Shown here: positions 25,390 to 34,560 of the stretch, one piece after another
Layout of the letters: every line of letters starts with the position of its first letter
How positions within the stretch are numbered: position 1 is the first letter of the stretch
Origin: an uncultured Microbacteriaceae bacterium
GTDB taxonomy: Bacteria > Actinomycetota > Actinomycetes > Actinomycetales > Microbacteriaceae
Direction of reading: 5' to 3'
Assembly: GCA_903940225.1 (NCBI GenBank)
Contig: CAJAKC010000009.1
Span: 1 to 64,000, forward strand
Length of the DNA: 64,000 nucleotides
Translations under genes and position numbers: made by a program
Notes under the pieces: model-generated
Seen by the model: the letters and a program-made list of their open reading frames with translations, nothing else
What the model was told of the DNA's origin: nothing
The model's database searches: none

Positions 25390-26702
25390 GTGACTCGGTT
25401 CCCTTCATCGTGTACGTCTTTATAGGCGCCACTGGCGACCAGGTCGCGCAGCCTTTCGAACCCATCCCAGACTTCGACATACGAGGTTGGCAGTGGCGAC
25501 ATCGCCATGCGAATCCCGTCGGGCATGCGGAAGTCGGGGATGACCTTGGAAATCTTGCGCATCGCCAGAGCAATCTGGCGAGCGTCGGTGTGGTGGATGG
25601 TGATGTGTCCGCCGCGCTGTTCGGCCTCGCGCGGGGTGCCCAGTCGGAATCCCAGCGGTTCGAGCCATTCGTCAAAGAGGCGAATCATCAGTTCAGTGCC
25701 GATGGCCGCCTTGTTTTCAATCGCAGCGATTCCGGCTTCGCCGATCATCTCGAACGCGGTGCGAACCGACCGCAACCCCATGATCGACGGTGAGGCGATC
25801 TGGAATCGTCGGATCGTGTCGGTTGGTTCGAAGGCGGGACCCATCGCGAACTGGTCTTCTTGAGCGAACCACCCCTGAATCGGGGGGCGAAGGACGGACT
25901 GCAATTCTGAGCGAACAAACAACCACGCCGGAGCCCCAGGCCCCGAGTTCCCGTATTTGTAAGTGCACCCCACGGCGAGGTCGACGCCGTTGGCGTCGAA
26001 GTCGAGGGAAATGGAGGCGACAGCGTGGGCACAATCCCAGACGACGTAGATACCGCGCGAGCGGGCAAGGTCGTTGATGGCCTTCATGTCGGATCGCGAG
26101 CCCGAGCGGTAGTGAATCGCCTGGAGGGTCAGAACGGCAACGTCGTCGGTCAGGTAAGGCTCGAGGACGTCGACGGTCAGGCGTTCGTTTTCGGTGACAA
26201 CGTCAACTGCGCCGGGACCGCCGGATCCGTCGTTGTTCAGTGTGACGATCGTCATGCCGTTCGCCTCGGCGAGCCCCTGCACGATGTATCGATCGGTCGG
26301 GAAATTCGCGGAGTCGATGATGATCGTCTTTCGGCCCGAATTCGCTCGAATCGCAGCCCCAACGAGTTGGTACAGGTTGACGCTCGTCGTGTCGCACACG
26401 AGTGTTTGGCCGGGACCGGTTCCCAGCGCCACCTCGGCGAGGACATCGCCGACGCTTCCGGCTTCGTCCACCCAGTGCGACCAACCGTCAACGGCTTCCG
26501 CACCCCACTCGTCGTTCATGAAATCGCCGACGTTCGACACCGTGTCGAGCGGAAGGCGGCCGAGCGAATTTCCGTCGAGGTAACACACGTCATCGTCGTC
26601 GATGTAGAACTGGTCGCGGTAATGCGCGAGAGCGTCGGCGGCGTCGAGCTTCTCTGCGGTTGCTCTCAGGGTTGCGTCTCCCGGTAGGACCGAATTTGCC
26701 AC
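25386..26702 (-). CDS. kynU: Kynureninase
   Basis: The 438-aa PLP enzyme hydrolyses L-kynurenine to anthranilate and alanine. YLDGNSLGRLP is the family start, DSANFPTDRY and DCAHAV line the cofactor site, and the PLP lysine lies in CTYKYGNSGPG. The GTG at 26702 is chosen because AAGGAGA stands 8 nt upstream; the earlier ATG in the track has no such site. It is first in a kynU-kynA operon. The products could feed anthranilate to tryptophan or quinolone-like pathways, or be used catabolically. No 3-hydroxyanthranilate genes are in this window. Confidence 0.95.
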   Translation of the reverse strand: MANSVLPGDATLRATAEKLDAADALAHYRDQFYIDDDDVCYLDGNSLGRLPLDTVSNVGDFMNDEWGAEAVDGWSHWVDEAGSVGDVLAEVALGTGPGQTLVCDTTSVNLYQLVGAAIRANSGRKTIIIDSANFPTDRYIVQGLAEANGMTIVTLNNDGSGGPGAVDVVTENERLTVDVLEPYLTDDVAVLTLQAIHYRSGSRSDMKAINDLARSRGIYVVWDCAHAVASISLDFDANGVDLAVGCTYKYGNSGPGAPAWLFVRSELQSVLRPPIQGWFAQEDQFAMGPAFEPTDTIRRFQIASPSIMGLRSVRTAFEMIGEAGIAAIENKAAIGTELMIRLFDEWLEPLGFRLGTPREAEQRGGHITIHHTDARQIALAMRKISKVIPDFRMPDGIRMAMSPLPTSYVEVWDGFERLRDLVASGAYKDVHDEGNRVT

Positions 26703-26787
26703 GGGGCACTCTCCTTTGTGTCGACCATTGGTCACACTATCCCTCTGCACCGAATCCTGCTAGCGGGCGCCTCGGTAGACTTAAACG

Positions 26788-27963
26788 GTGAGTTCGTCGC
26801 GCATCGCCGTCGTGGGCATCGGTTTCGTGGGTCTTTCCCTCGCTGTCCTTCTTGCACAGCGCAATACGGTCGTCGCCATCGACATCGATCCGGAGAAGGT
26901 CAACGCGGTCAATCGGCGCGGATCGCCGTTTGAGGATGCGGACATTTCACGTTTTTTCGCCGAGAAGGAACTGCACCTGACCGCGACGACCGATGCCGTG
27001 CCGGAGTTTCGGGCCGCTGACATCGTCATCATCGCGACACCGACAAACTACGATTCGACGACGGATTCGTTTGATACCTCGAGCGTCGAACACACGATTT
27101 CGCTCGTTCACGACACAAACCCGGACGCTCTCATTGTCGTGAAGTCGACGGTTCCGGTCGGTTTCACCGCCCGCATTCGTGAGAAGTTGGGGCTGACCAA
27201 TCTGGTCTTCTCGCCGGAGTTTCTTCGCGAAGGCCGCGCGTTGCACGACAATCTGCACCCGTCGCGAATCATCGTGGGTGATCGAGGTCAGCGCGCGGCG
27301 GAATTTGCCGAGCTGCTCGCCGAATGTGCCGAGGGGGTTCGACCGACGGTCCTCTTGACCGATTCGACCGAGGCCGAGGCGATCAAACTTTTTTCCAACA
27401 CCTACCTGGCTTTGCGCGTCGCGTATTTCAACGAGATCGATTCGTTCGCGATGACCAACAACCTCGATGCTCGCGCGGTGATCGATGGTGTCAGCCTCGA
27501 CCCGCGCATCGGCACCGGTTATAACAATCCGTCGTTCGGGTACGGCGGCTATTGTCTGCCGAAAGACACCAAGCAACTTCTGGCCAATTATCGTGACGTT
27601 CCGCAAACGACGATTCGTGCGGTCGTCGAAGCAAACGAACAGCGCAAGGACTTCATCGCCGATGACATCGTCGCGCGCAAGCCGGGCACGGTCGGCGTCT
27701 ATCGACTCGTCATGAAGTCGGGCAGCGACAACTTCCGCGAATCGAGCGTCCTGGGCGTCATTGAACGCTTGCAACGACACGGCGTGGCCGTCATCGTGTT
27801 TGAGCCAACTCTCGACCACGCCCCCCTCGACGGGCTTGACGTCGTTAACGATTTCGATGACTTCATTTCACGAGCCGATCTCATCGTCGCCAATCGCGAC
27901 TCTTCTCAGCTCGACGGCGTTCGCGGCAAGGTGTACACGCGCGACCTGTTCGGCGACAACTAA
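26788..27963 (+). CDS. ugd: UDP-glucose 6-dehydrogenase family
   Basis: The 391-aa NAD-dependent dehydrogenase oxidises a UDP-sugar at C6 in two steps. The Rossmann motif VVGIGFVGLS, the substrate segment EFLREGRALHD and the catalytic-cysteine motif GYGGYCLPKDT are all present. The length and the short C-terminal domain fit UDP-glucose dehydrogenase, but a related UDP-N-acetyl sugar substrate is possible. TAGACT lies 6 nt before the GTG start, so the mRNA is probably leaderless. With galU it could supply UDP-glucuronate for envelope polymers. Confidence 0.88.
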   Translation: MSSSRIAVVGIGFVGLSLAVLLAQRNTVVAIDIDPEKVNAVNRRGSPFEDADISRFFAEKELHLTATTDAVPEFRAADIVIIATPTNYDSTTDSFDTSSVEHTISLVHDTNPDALIVVKSTVPVGFTARIREKLGLTNLVFSPEFLREGRALHDNLHPSRIIVGDRGQRAAEFAELLAECAEGVRPTVLLTDSTEAEAIKLFSNTYLALRVAYFNEIDSFAMTNNLDARAVIDGVSLDPRIGTGYNNPSFGYGGYCLPKDTKQLLANYRDVPQTTIRAVVEANEQRKDFIADDIVARKPGTVGVYRLVMKSGSDNFRESSVLGVIERLQRHGVAVIVFEPTLDHAPLDGLDVVNDFDDFISRADLIVANRDSSQLDGVRGKVYTRDLFGDN

Positions 27964-27985
27964 TCGACACGGGTACGGTTGAAGC

Positions 27986-28621
27986 ATGATTGTTGCCGCA
28001 GCGGAAGACCTGCTCCCCTGGTTTAACGACACCGTTGCCACCGCGGGAATCGTCGGGTTCTACCTGCTCGTGTGGGGGCTGGTGTTCGCCGGCACCGGAC
28101 TCTTTGTCGGCGCGTTCATCCCGTTCATCACGGGCGACACTCTGCTGTTCGCCGCCGGTTTGCTTGCCGCGCATTTGGTGGGGGTCGACATCGTCATCCT
28201 CGCAATCGGAACGGGAATCGCCGCTTTTCTTGGCGACCACGTCGGATTCATCATGGGGCGCAACCTTGGCCGTCCGTATCTCGACGCCCGAACCGGACCG
28301 CGCATGAAGGGGATCATTTCGGGGGTCGAGCAGATGTATCAGCGTTACGGATGGTGGTCGGTCGTCGTCGCCCGCTTCGTTCCGTGGGCTCGCGTTTTTG
28401 TTCCGTGGGTCGCCGGAATCGGGCGGATGAACTACTACCGATTCCTGACCGCAAACGCGCTCGGCGCGATGCTCTGGGGTGTCGGACTTACCTTCGCCGG
28501 GTGGGGCGCCTACTTCATCCCCGGTGTGAAGTCCGCCGCCTATGTCATCGCGGGAGTCGTCATCCTGATGTCGGTCATCGCGGGCTTCCGCACCTGGCGC
28601 GCGAATCGGGTTCAACCCTGA
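27986..28621 (+). CDS. DedA family membrane protein
   Basis: The 211-aa protein has four to five hydrophobic helices. The DedA hallmark VARFVPWARVFVPWVAGIGRM is present near residue 125, along with FIPFITGDTLL near the N-terminus. DedA proteins act in lipid-carrier recycling and membrane homeostasis. TACGGT lies 6 nt before the ATG, predicting a leaderless mRNA. Its stop overlaps the next start (TGATG), so it is coupled to the CoA-transferase gene, an unusual pairing. Confidence 0.9.
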   Translation: MIVAAAEDLLPWFNDTVATAGIVGFYLLVWGLVFAGTGLFVGAFIPFITGDTLLFAAGLLAAHLVGVDIVILAIGTGIAAFLGDHVGFIMGRNLGRPYLDARTGPRMKGIISGVEQMYQRYGWWSVVVARFVPWARVFVPWVAGIGRMNYYRFLTANALGAMLWGVGLTFAGWGAYFIPGVKSAAYVIAGVVILMSVIAGFRTWRANRVQP

Positions 28622-29766
28622 TGGGCGCCCTCGACGGAGTTCTTGTCGTCGACTTGTCGCGCGCTGTCGCCGGTCCGCACGCGGCGATGATGCTGGGTGA
28701 TCTGGGTGCTCGCGTCATCAAGGTTGAGTCTCCGGGCGGCGACGATTCTCGACAGTGGGGGCCGCCGTTCGTCGACGGGGAATCGACGTATTTCCTGTCC
28801 GTCAATCGCAACAAAGAGTCGGTGGTTCTCGACCTGAAAACAGAAGAGGGGCGAGCCGTGCTTGACACACTGGTTGCGCGCGCGGACGTCATCATCGAAA
28901 ACTTCAAGGTGGGCACGCTTGCGCGACTCGGCTTCTCCGAGGACCGCATTCGGGAACTGAATCCGCGCGCCGTGCTTTTGTCGATCACGGGGTTCGGCCA
29001 CGACGGCCCCGAGGCCGCCCGCGCGGGGTATGACCAGATCGCCCAGGGTGAGGCCGGACTCATGTCGGTCACCGGCTCGGACGTCGACGACCCGCAACGC
29101 GTCGGCGTTCCCATCTCGGACGTCCTCGCCGGACTTTACGGTGCGTTTGGAATCGTCGCGGCGTTGTACGACCGCGAAAAGTCGGGCGTCGGCACAACCG
29201 TTCGCACCTCTCTTCTTGCCGCCACCGTCGGAGCCCACGTTTACCAGGGGACGGCACAGACCGTCGGTCACGTGACCGGACAGCCTCGCGGTAACCACCA
29301 CCCGTCGTTGGCGCCCTACGGTCTCTTCCACGCCTCGGACGGACCGATTCAGATCGCGGTTGGTACGGAAACGCAGTGGGCCACACTGTGTGCCGTGCTC
29401 GGAATCGAACAGGCCGAAAAGTTTTCGACGAACAGCCTGCGCGTCACGCGTCATGGCGAACTCGTTGAGGTGCTCAACGCTGCACTCGCGTCGCGCACCT
29501 CGGCGGACATTCTCGCCGAACTCGAGACGGCGGGTGTCCCAGCCGGCAAGATTCGGTCGATGGACGAGGTGTACGCGTGGGATCAGACGCGCTCACAGGG
29601 ACTCGTCATCGATGTTGAGCACGACACCCTCGGCACGATTGAGATTCCAGGGCCGGCACTTCGCTGGTTCGACGGCTCGGGCGAAATCACGCCCACGCGG
29701 CACCGTGCGCCGCCTACGCTCGGCCAGCACACCAACGACGTGCTCGCGTGGCTGGCTGACGACTAG
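28621..29766 (+). CDS. CaiB/BaiF (class III) CoA-transferase
   Basis: The 381-aa enzyme belongs to the class III CoA-transferases, which move CoA between carboxylic acids. The start GVLVVDLSRAVAGPHAAMMLGDLGA is typical (fragment DLSRAVAGP), RNKESVVLDLK follows, and the catalytic Asp is in PISDVLAGLYG. The substrate cannot be told from sequence. The ATG shares one base with the DedA stop, so the long track ORF upstream is not used. It is convergent with the hydrolase gene, and their stops overlap at CTAG. Confidence 0.9.
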   Translation: MGALDGVLVVDLSRAVAGPHAAMMLGDLGARVIKVESPGGDDSRQWGPPFVDGESTYFLSVNRNKESVVLDLKTEEGRAVLDTLVARADVIIENFKVGTLARLGFSEDRIRELNPRAVLLSITGFGHDGPEAARAGYDQIAQGEAGLMSVTGSDVDDPQRVGVPISDVLAGLYGAFGIVAALYDREKSGVGTTVRTSLLAATVGAHVYQGTAQTVGHVTGQPRGNHHPSLAPYGLFHASDGPIQIAVGTETQWATLCAVLGIEQAEKFSTNSLRVTRHGELVEVLNAALASRTSADILAELETAGVPAGKIRSMDEVYAWDQTRSQGLVIDVEHDTLGTIEIPGPALRWFDGSGEITPTRHRAPPTLGQHTNDVLAWLADD

Positions 29767-30515
29767 TCGTTCAACCAGTCCGACAGTTCTGCACAGAATC
29801 GGTCGGGGGCGTCGCGGTGAACGTTGTGTCCTGTGCCCGAAATCATCACCCGAGTCACGAGCGGGTTTGCCGATTCGATTCGCGCAGCGTGCGCGTCGGT
29901 GTAACGAGCGACAACGGCCGGGTCGCCCTGAAAGACGAGGGTCGGAACGGTCAGCGCGATTGTTTCATCGAGGACATCCCAGTCGGGGTTGTCATCGCAC
30001 GAATGCACGAGCGCAAACTCGTCCGCTGCCCGTTGCGCGTGCACCGAGGCTTCGATATCCCGCTGGTCCCAGTGCGGATTGTCGGTCGCCTGCTTTTCGA
30101 CCGTAAGCGTGTGGTGGTTGAGCACCTGCCGCGCCCGGATTTCCGCGCGGTCTTCCGCCGTCGTCGCGAGGGCCGGGTCTATCAGCACCAGCCGCCGTGC
30201 CCAGTCGGGCTCTAACGCGCTCGCGAAAACGATGTTTGCCCCACCAATCGAATGGCCGACGACGACGTCCCACGGGCGCTCACGGCGAACGGCGAGCAGG
30301 TCCCGCGCGTAATCCTCGATTCGATAGCGGTCGGTGCGAGGGGCGCTGCCGTGCCCCCGTTGATCAACGGCGACGGCGAACCAACCCTCCGACGCCAGGT
30401 GCTCACCGATTCGCCACATCGTGTGCATGTCACTGCCGAGCCCGTGAACCAGCAGCGCGTGCCGTGTGGCCGAGGGCAAGCCCCGAGTGACGAACGGCAG
30501 CTCAACGACGGTCAT
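29763..30515 (-). CDS. Alpha/beta-hydrolase
   Basis: The 250-aa alpha/beta-hydrolase has an oxyanion motif LLVHGLGSD, nucleophile Ser in VGHSIGGAN, acid Asp in VFQGDPAVV and His in GTGHNVHRD. The VDQRGHG strand is typical. The substrate is unknown. It starts 14 nt after the MFS gene stop in the same direction, suggesting an operon. Some bacterial kynurenine formamidases have this fold, but nothing here specifically points to that activity. Confidence 0.85.
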   Translation of the reverse strand: MTVVELPFVTRGLPSATRHALLVHGLGSDMHTMWRIGEHLASEGWFAVAVDQRGHGSAPRTDRYRIEDYARDLLAVRRERPWDVVVGHSIGGANIVFASALEPDWARRLVLIDPALATTAEDRAEIRARQVLNHHTLTVEKQATDNPHWDQRDIEASVHAQRAADEFALVHSCDDNPDWDVLDETIALTVPTLVFQGDPAVVARYTDAHAARIESANPLVTRVMISGTGHNVHRDAPDRFCAELSDWLND

Positions 30516-30529
30516 GTGAGACTCCTGCG

Positions 30530-31702
30530 TCAGTGTCCCGTGAGATGCCGCAGGTCGGGAAGTTTTCTGACCCAGATCGCGGGGATGAGCGCCGCGATCC
30601 CAGCAAAAACGGTGGCGGCAACGAAACCTCCGGTTGGGCCGAACGCATCAATGGCGAAACCAGCGATGGCGCTCGCGATGGCGGCTCCTATGACCCATCC
30701 CGTGCCGAGCCACCCGAGGCTTTCGGGGACGTCACCCTTGGCCACCGATTCGGTGGCGACGGCGTACTGGACGGTCATGGCGGGTGCGACACCGAGACCG
30801 GCAACGAGCAGCGCGCACGTGATCAAGATGGGGTCACTCGTGAACATGGCCAGAGACGCTCCGAAGGCAACAAACCCGAGCCGGCGGGTGAGTGACCAGC
30901 GCCCCATCGGGGAGTGCCCCATGGCCAGGCCGCCGACGAGAGAGGTGGCCGCCCACAGCCCGAGCACGAGCCCGGCAGCGGAATCCTGACCGCTGCCGAA
31001 GGCCGCGACGGTGGCGGCTTCGATTGCACCGAATGATCCGACGACCATTACGCCACTGAGGACAACGATGAGGACGGCCGGCTTCTTGAGAACGGCACCC
31101 ATCTTCCCGCTGGAGGCCTCGAGAGTCGCACTCTTGACCGCAGGGCGAGTGAGGAACCACAGGCCACCACCCCCGCCGATGACGGCACTGCCGAGCAGGG
31201 CGGTGGGCGAGTTGATCTGTGTCGCGAGGAACACCACGATCACGGGTCCGAGAATCCAGATCAGTTCCTGGATACTCGCATCGAGGGCTTGCAGACTTTG
31301 CAGTTGTTTCCGCGAAACGATGGACGGGTAGATCGCACGCGCGGCTGGTTGGATGGGCGCCAGTGTCAACCCGAGCAGTAATCCGAGTGGGATGTCAATG
31401 AAGGCGTTCACCGGGATGAAGGCGATGGCGACGGTGGTGATTGTCGAAATCACGGTGAGCCAGCCGAGAACGGGGCGAATGCCGTATCGACTCATCCAGC
31501 GCGTGGCGATGGGGCTGGCGATTCCTTGGCCGATCGACATCGCCGCGAGCACGAGGCCCGCCACCCCGTAGAACCCCGTCTGTTGCTGCACGTGGATGAG
31601 CAGCCCGAGCCCCAGCATTCCTCCGGGGAAACGCGCGAGGAGTTGTGAGAGGACAACGGGGGTGAGGCCCCGTACTCGCAGCAAATCGGCGTATCTCTTC
31701 AC
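30530..31702 (-). CDS. Major facilitator superfamily transporter
   Basis: The 390-aa protein has about 12 hydrophobic segments, a short central loop and a cytoplasmic motif GIASPIATRWMSRYG after helix 2, which is the MFS motif A position. It is probably a proton-driven efflux or uptake carrier. The substrate is not evident. The start is a GTG with TAGGCT exactly 6 nt upstream on the minus strand, so the transcript is probably leaderless and continues into the hydrolase gene. Confidence 0.88.
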   Translation of the reverse strand: MKRYADLLRVRGLTPVVLSQLLARFPGGMLGLGLLIHVQQQTGFYGVAGLVLAAMSIGQGIASPIATRWMSRYGIRPVLGWLTVISTITTVAIAFIPVNAFIDIPLGLLLGLTLAPIQPAARAIYPSIVSRKQLQSLQALDASIQELIWILGPVIVVFLATQINSPTALLGSAVIGGGGGLWFLTRPAVKSATLEASSGKMGAVLKKPAVLIVVLSGVMVVGSFGAIEAATVAAFGSGQDSAAGLVLGLWAATSLVGGLAMGHSPMGRWSLTRRLGFVAFGASLAMFTSDPILITCALLVAGLGVAPAMTVQYAVATESVAKGDVPESLGWLGTGWVIGAAIASAIAGFAIDAFGPTGGFVAATVFAGIAALIPAIWVRKLPDLRHLTGH

Positions 31703-31830
31703 CTGCTCAGCCTATGTCCGTGCTGGGTGTTTTACTGAGGGCAGCGCCCGGTTTGGCCGAAAATGGTCGACTTCCGGCGAAATGGCCTGTGGAAAACTCG
31801 AATAAGTTATCCCCAGATGTGCACGACACG

Positions 31831-31846
31831 CCACAAGATATGGGGT
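31831..31846 (+). promoter_or_regulatory. NrdR box 1
   Basis: CCACAAGATATGGGGT fits the 16-bp NrdR consensus around its ACAAGATAT core. It lies 32 bp centre-to-centre from box 2, about three helical turns, the known NrdR arrangement. It sits just upstream of the -35. Confidence 0.75.
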
Positions 31847-31848
31847 TC

Positions 31849-31876
31849 TTGCCCAAACGACAACCGAACATATAGT
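31849..31876 (+). promoter_or_regulatory. nrdA promoter
   Basis: TTGCCC (31849-31854), 16 nt, TATAGT (31871-31876). The -10 lies inside NrdR box 2, so repressor binding would block the polymerase. The predicted leader is about 85 nt. Confidence 0.6.
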
Positions 31877-31878
31877 GT
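31863..31878 (+). promoter_or_regulatory. NrdR box 2
   Basis: ACCGAACATATAGTGT matches the NrdR consensus best in its right half (ATATAGTGT) and covers the -10 hexamer. Confidence 0.75.
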
Positions 31879-31968
31879 TTTTCATCCAACCATTTTTTGC
31901 TACGAAATCGGCGCGAATTCACCGAAAACCTTCGACTTCGAACCGCTCTGGAAGAAACGAGACCACCC

Positions 31969-34407
31969 ATGGCCATCACGGTCGTCAAGCGCAACGGGGC
32001 ACGCGAGCCCTACGACGCCAACAAGATCAACCTTGCTATCGAGGAAGCCGCCGAAGGCTTCCCCGACAAGCTCGCGTGGGTGACCCAGATTGGCACCGAA
32101 CTCGAACTCACCCTGTTTGATGGCATCACCTCGCAGCAGCTCGACGAAGCCGTGATTCAGGTCGCACTCCAGAACGTCAAGGATGACCCCGGATTCGACC
32201 AGATCGCCGCGCGCCTGTTGCTCAAGACCATCTACAAGAGTGTCCTCGGAGACTACAACTCGGCCGAGGAACTCAAGAGCCTGCACGCGCAACACTTCGA
32301 GGCGAACATCCGCCGCGGTGTCGACGAAGGGTTGCTCGACACGCGCTTGGCGGAAATGTTCGACTTTGACACCCTGGCCAAGGAACTCGAGCCCAACTAC
32401 GACGAGCTCCTCAAATACATCGGTGTTGTCACGCTCAACAACCGCTACGGCGTCAAGGGACGCAACGGCGACCCGCTCGAGGTTCCCCAGTACTTCTGGA
32501 TGCGCATCGCAATGGGCCTGTCGCTCAACGAAAAGGACCCGACAACCGTCGCCCTGCGGTTCTACCGCAAGATGGCCAGCCTCGAATACTTGGCGGCCGG
32601 TTCGACCCTCGTCAACGCGGGAACGTCGTACCCGCAACTCGCGAACTGCTTCGTTCTCGAAATGCAGGACGACATCGAGCACATCGCCAAGACCACCCGC
32701 GACGTCATGTGGCTGACAAAGGGCACCGGCGGCATCGGCCTCTCGGTCACCAAGTTGCGCGCCCAGGGATCACCCATTCGCTCGAACAACACCGTCTCGA
32801 CCGGCCCGATACCGTTCATGCACACCATCGACTCGGTTCTTCGCGCCATCTCGCGCGGCGGCAAGAAGTTCGGCGCCCTCTGCTTCTACATGGAGAACTG
32901 GCACCTCGACTTCCCCGAGTTCCTCGACCTGCGTCAGAACTCCGGTGACCCGTACCGTCGTACCCGCACCGCCAACACGGCCGTCTGGATTTCGGACGAG
33001 TTCATGAAGCGCGTTCAGAACGACGAGGACTGGTACCTCTTTGACCCGCTCGAGGTCTCGGACCTCAACGAACTGTACGGTGCCGAATTCTCGAAGCGTT
33101 ACGCGGAATACATCGCGCTCGCGGAAAAGGGTGAAATCGAGCTCTTCAAGAAGATTTCGGCGCGCGAACAGTTCAAGCAGATTCTCATCTCGCTGCAGTC
33201 GACATCACACCCGTGGCTGACGTGGAAGGACACGATCAACCTTCGTGCCCTCAACAACAACACGGGCACCATTCACTCGTCGAACCTCTGCACCGAAATC
33301 TGCCTGCCGCAGGACGCCGAGAACGTGTCGGTCTGCAACCTCGCGTCCATCAACCTGTCGACGCACCTCATCGACGGCAAAATTGATTTCGAGAAGATGG
33401 ACGAGAGCGCCCGCATCGCCGTGCGCCAGCTCGACAACCTCATCGACATCACCCGCTCGTCGGTGCACGAAGCGGACAAGGCCAACGCCGAGAACCGGGC
33501 CGTGGGCCTCGGGCTCATGGGCTTCACGGACATCTGCGAACGCCTGGGCATCTCGTACGAGTCCGAAGAGGCCTACGAGCTCATCGACGAAATCACCGAA
33601 CGCATTTCGTATTCGGCAATCGACGAGTCGACCAATCTTGCGCGCGAGCGCGGGGCATATGACAACTTCGCCGGTTCGCGCTGGTCGCAGGGACTCGTGC
33701 CGTTCGACTCGATCGACTTGACCGAGAAAGACCGCGGGGTTTCGATCGACATCTCACGCAAGACCCGTCTTGACTGGGATGCGCTGCGCACGAAGGTCAA
33801 GGGCGGAATCCGCAACGCGACCCTCATGGCCATCGCCCCCACCGCGTCGATCGGTCTCGTCGCCGGAACCACCCCCGGTCTCGACCCGCAGTTCTCGCAG
33901 ATCTTCTCGCGGTCGACCTCCAGCGGAAAGTTCCTCGAAGTCAACCGCAACCTCGTCGACGCGCTCAAGCAGCGCGGGCTGTGGGAATCAACTCGCGAAG
34001 ACATTCTCCGTTCGCAGGGGGACATCCAGTCGCTGCCGACGATTCCCGACGACGTCAAAGAGGTCTTCAAGACGTCGTTCCAGTTGTCGCCCTATGCGTT
34101 CCTCGAAGTTGCCGGTCGCGCTCAGAAGTGGATTGACCAGGCGATCAGCAGAAACATGTACCTCGAAACCCGCGACATCGACGAAATGGTCGATATCTAC
34201 ATGGGTGCATGGGAGCGCGGCGTCAAGACGACGTACTACCTGCACATGAAGCCTCGCCACACCGCCGAACAGTCGACAGTCAAGGTCAATAAGGCCGAGG
34301 ACATTGTCGAAGGAAACAAGAAGGGCTTCGGCGCATCGGCCGAAACCGCAGAACCGGTCGCCGCCGCTGCATCACCCCGCAAGGGCTTCGGCTTCGGTGG
34401 AGCGTAA
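31969..34407 (+). CDS. nrdA: Ribonucleotide reductase large subunit (lacks Cys tail)
   Basis: The 812-aa class I RNR alpha subunit makes deoxynucleotides. An N-terminal ATP-cone (VVKRNGAREPYDANKI) gives allosteric activity control. The redox Cys are in YPQLANCF and SVCNLASINL, and the thiyl-radical Cys in SSNLCTEI. The C-terminus KKGFGASA...KGFGFGGA contains no cysteine, although class I enzymes need a Cys pair on a mobile tail for re-reduction. That pair is found instead in the next small ORF. The ATG at 31969 is chosen because MAITVVKRNG is the normal start; only a weak GAAGAAACGAG site precedes it. Confidence 0.95.
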   Translation: MAITVVKRNGAREPYDANKINLAIEEAAEGFPDKLAWVTQIGTELELTLFDGITSQQLDEAVIQVALQNVKDDPGFDQIAARLLLKTIYKSVLGDYNSAEELKSLHAQHFEANIRRGVDEGLLDTRLAEMFDFDTLAKELEPNYDELLKYIGVVTLNNRYGVKGRNGDPLEVPQYFWMRIAMGLSLNEKDPTTVALRFYRKMASLEYLAAGSTLVNAGTSYPQLANCFVLEMQDDIEHIAKTTRDVMWLTKGTGGIGLSVTKLRAQGSPIRSNNTVSTGPIPFMHTIDSVLRAISRGGKKFGALCFYMENWHLDFPEFLDLRQNSGDPYRRTRTANTAVWISDEFMKRVQNDEDWYLFDPLEVSDLNELYGAEFSKRYAEYIALAEKGEIELFKKISAREQFKQILISLQSTSHPWLTWKDTINLRALNNNTGTIHSSNLCTEICLPQDAENVSVCNLASINLSTHLIDGKIDFEKMDESARIAVRQLDNLIDITRSSVHEADKANAENRAVGLGLMGFTDICERLGISYESEEAYELIDEITERISYSAIDESTNLARERGAYDNFAGSRWSQGLVPFDSIDLTEKDRGVSIDISRKTRLDWDALRTKVKGGIRNATLMAIAPTASIGLVAGTTPGLDPQFSQIFSRSTSSGKFLEVNRNLVDALKQRGLWESTREDILRSQGDIQSLPTIPDDVKEVFKTSFQLSPYAFLEVAGRAQKWIDQAISRNMYLETRDIDEMVDIYMGAWERGVKTTYYLHMKPRHTAEQSTVKVNKAEDIVEGNKKGFGASAETAEPVAAAASPRKGFGFGGA

Positions 34408-34418
34408 GGAGAAAAGCC

Positions 34419-34499
34419 ATGAACCCAACTGACACCACCAACGATTACGTCGTGCCGATAGATCCGATGGATCTGTTGCAGTGCGAATCGTGCCAGTAA
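34419..34499 (+). CDS. Separate 26-codon RNR redox-tail ORF
   Basis: ATG with a good GGAG site (34408-34411, 7 nt spacing) opens a 26-codon frame ending DPMDLLQCESCQ. The closing CESC pair is what the C-terminal tail of an RNR alpha subunit carries (compare CESGAC at the end of E. coli NrdA). It lies in the -1 frame relative to nrdA, 11 nt after its stop and before nrdB. It could be a peptide acting in trans, the product of frameshifting, or a real split caused by a one-base change. It is not in the ORF track. Confidence 0.65.
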   Translation: MNPTDTTNDYVVPIDPMDLLQCESCQ

Positions 34500-34560
34500 C
34501 ACAACCCTGAGGGACAACCCTCGCCACTCGAAGTATTTTTCACCACTTAAGGAGATCACA

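Noticed and set aside
24571-31702. Kynurenine-to-quinolone or aromatic catabolic gene cluster
   Set aside because: Only kynU and kynA belong together. Neighbouring ugd, DedA, CoA-transferase, hydrolase and MFS genes have separate promoters or directions and no shared pathway evidence.
34398-34420. Programmed -1 frameshift joining nrdA to the tail ORF
   Set aside because: No slippery heptamer or downstream pseudoknot is evident near the stop, and the small ORF has its own good ribosome site. A sequencing error is not excluded.
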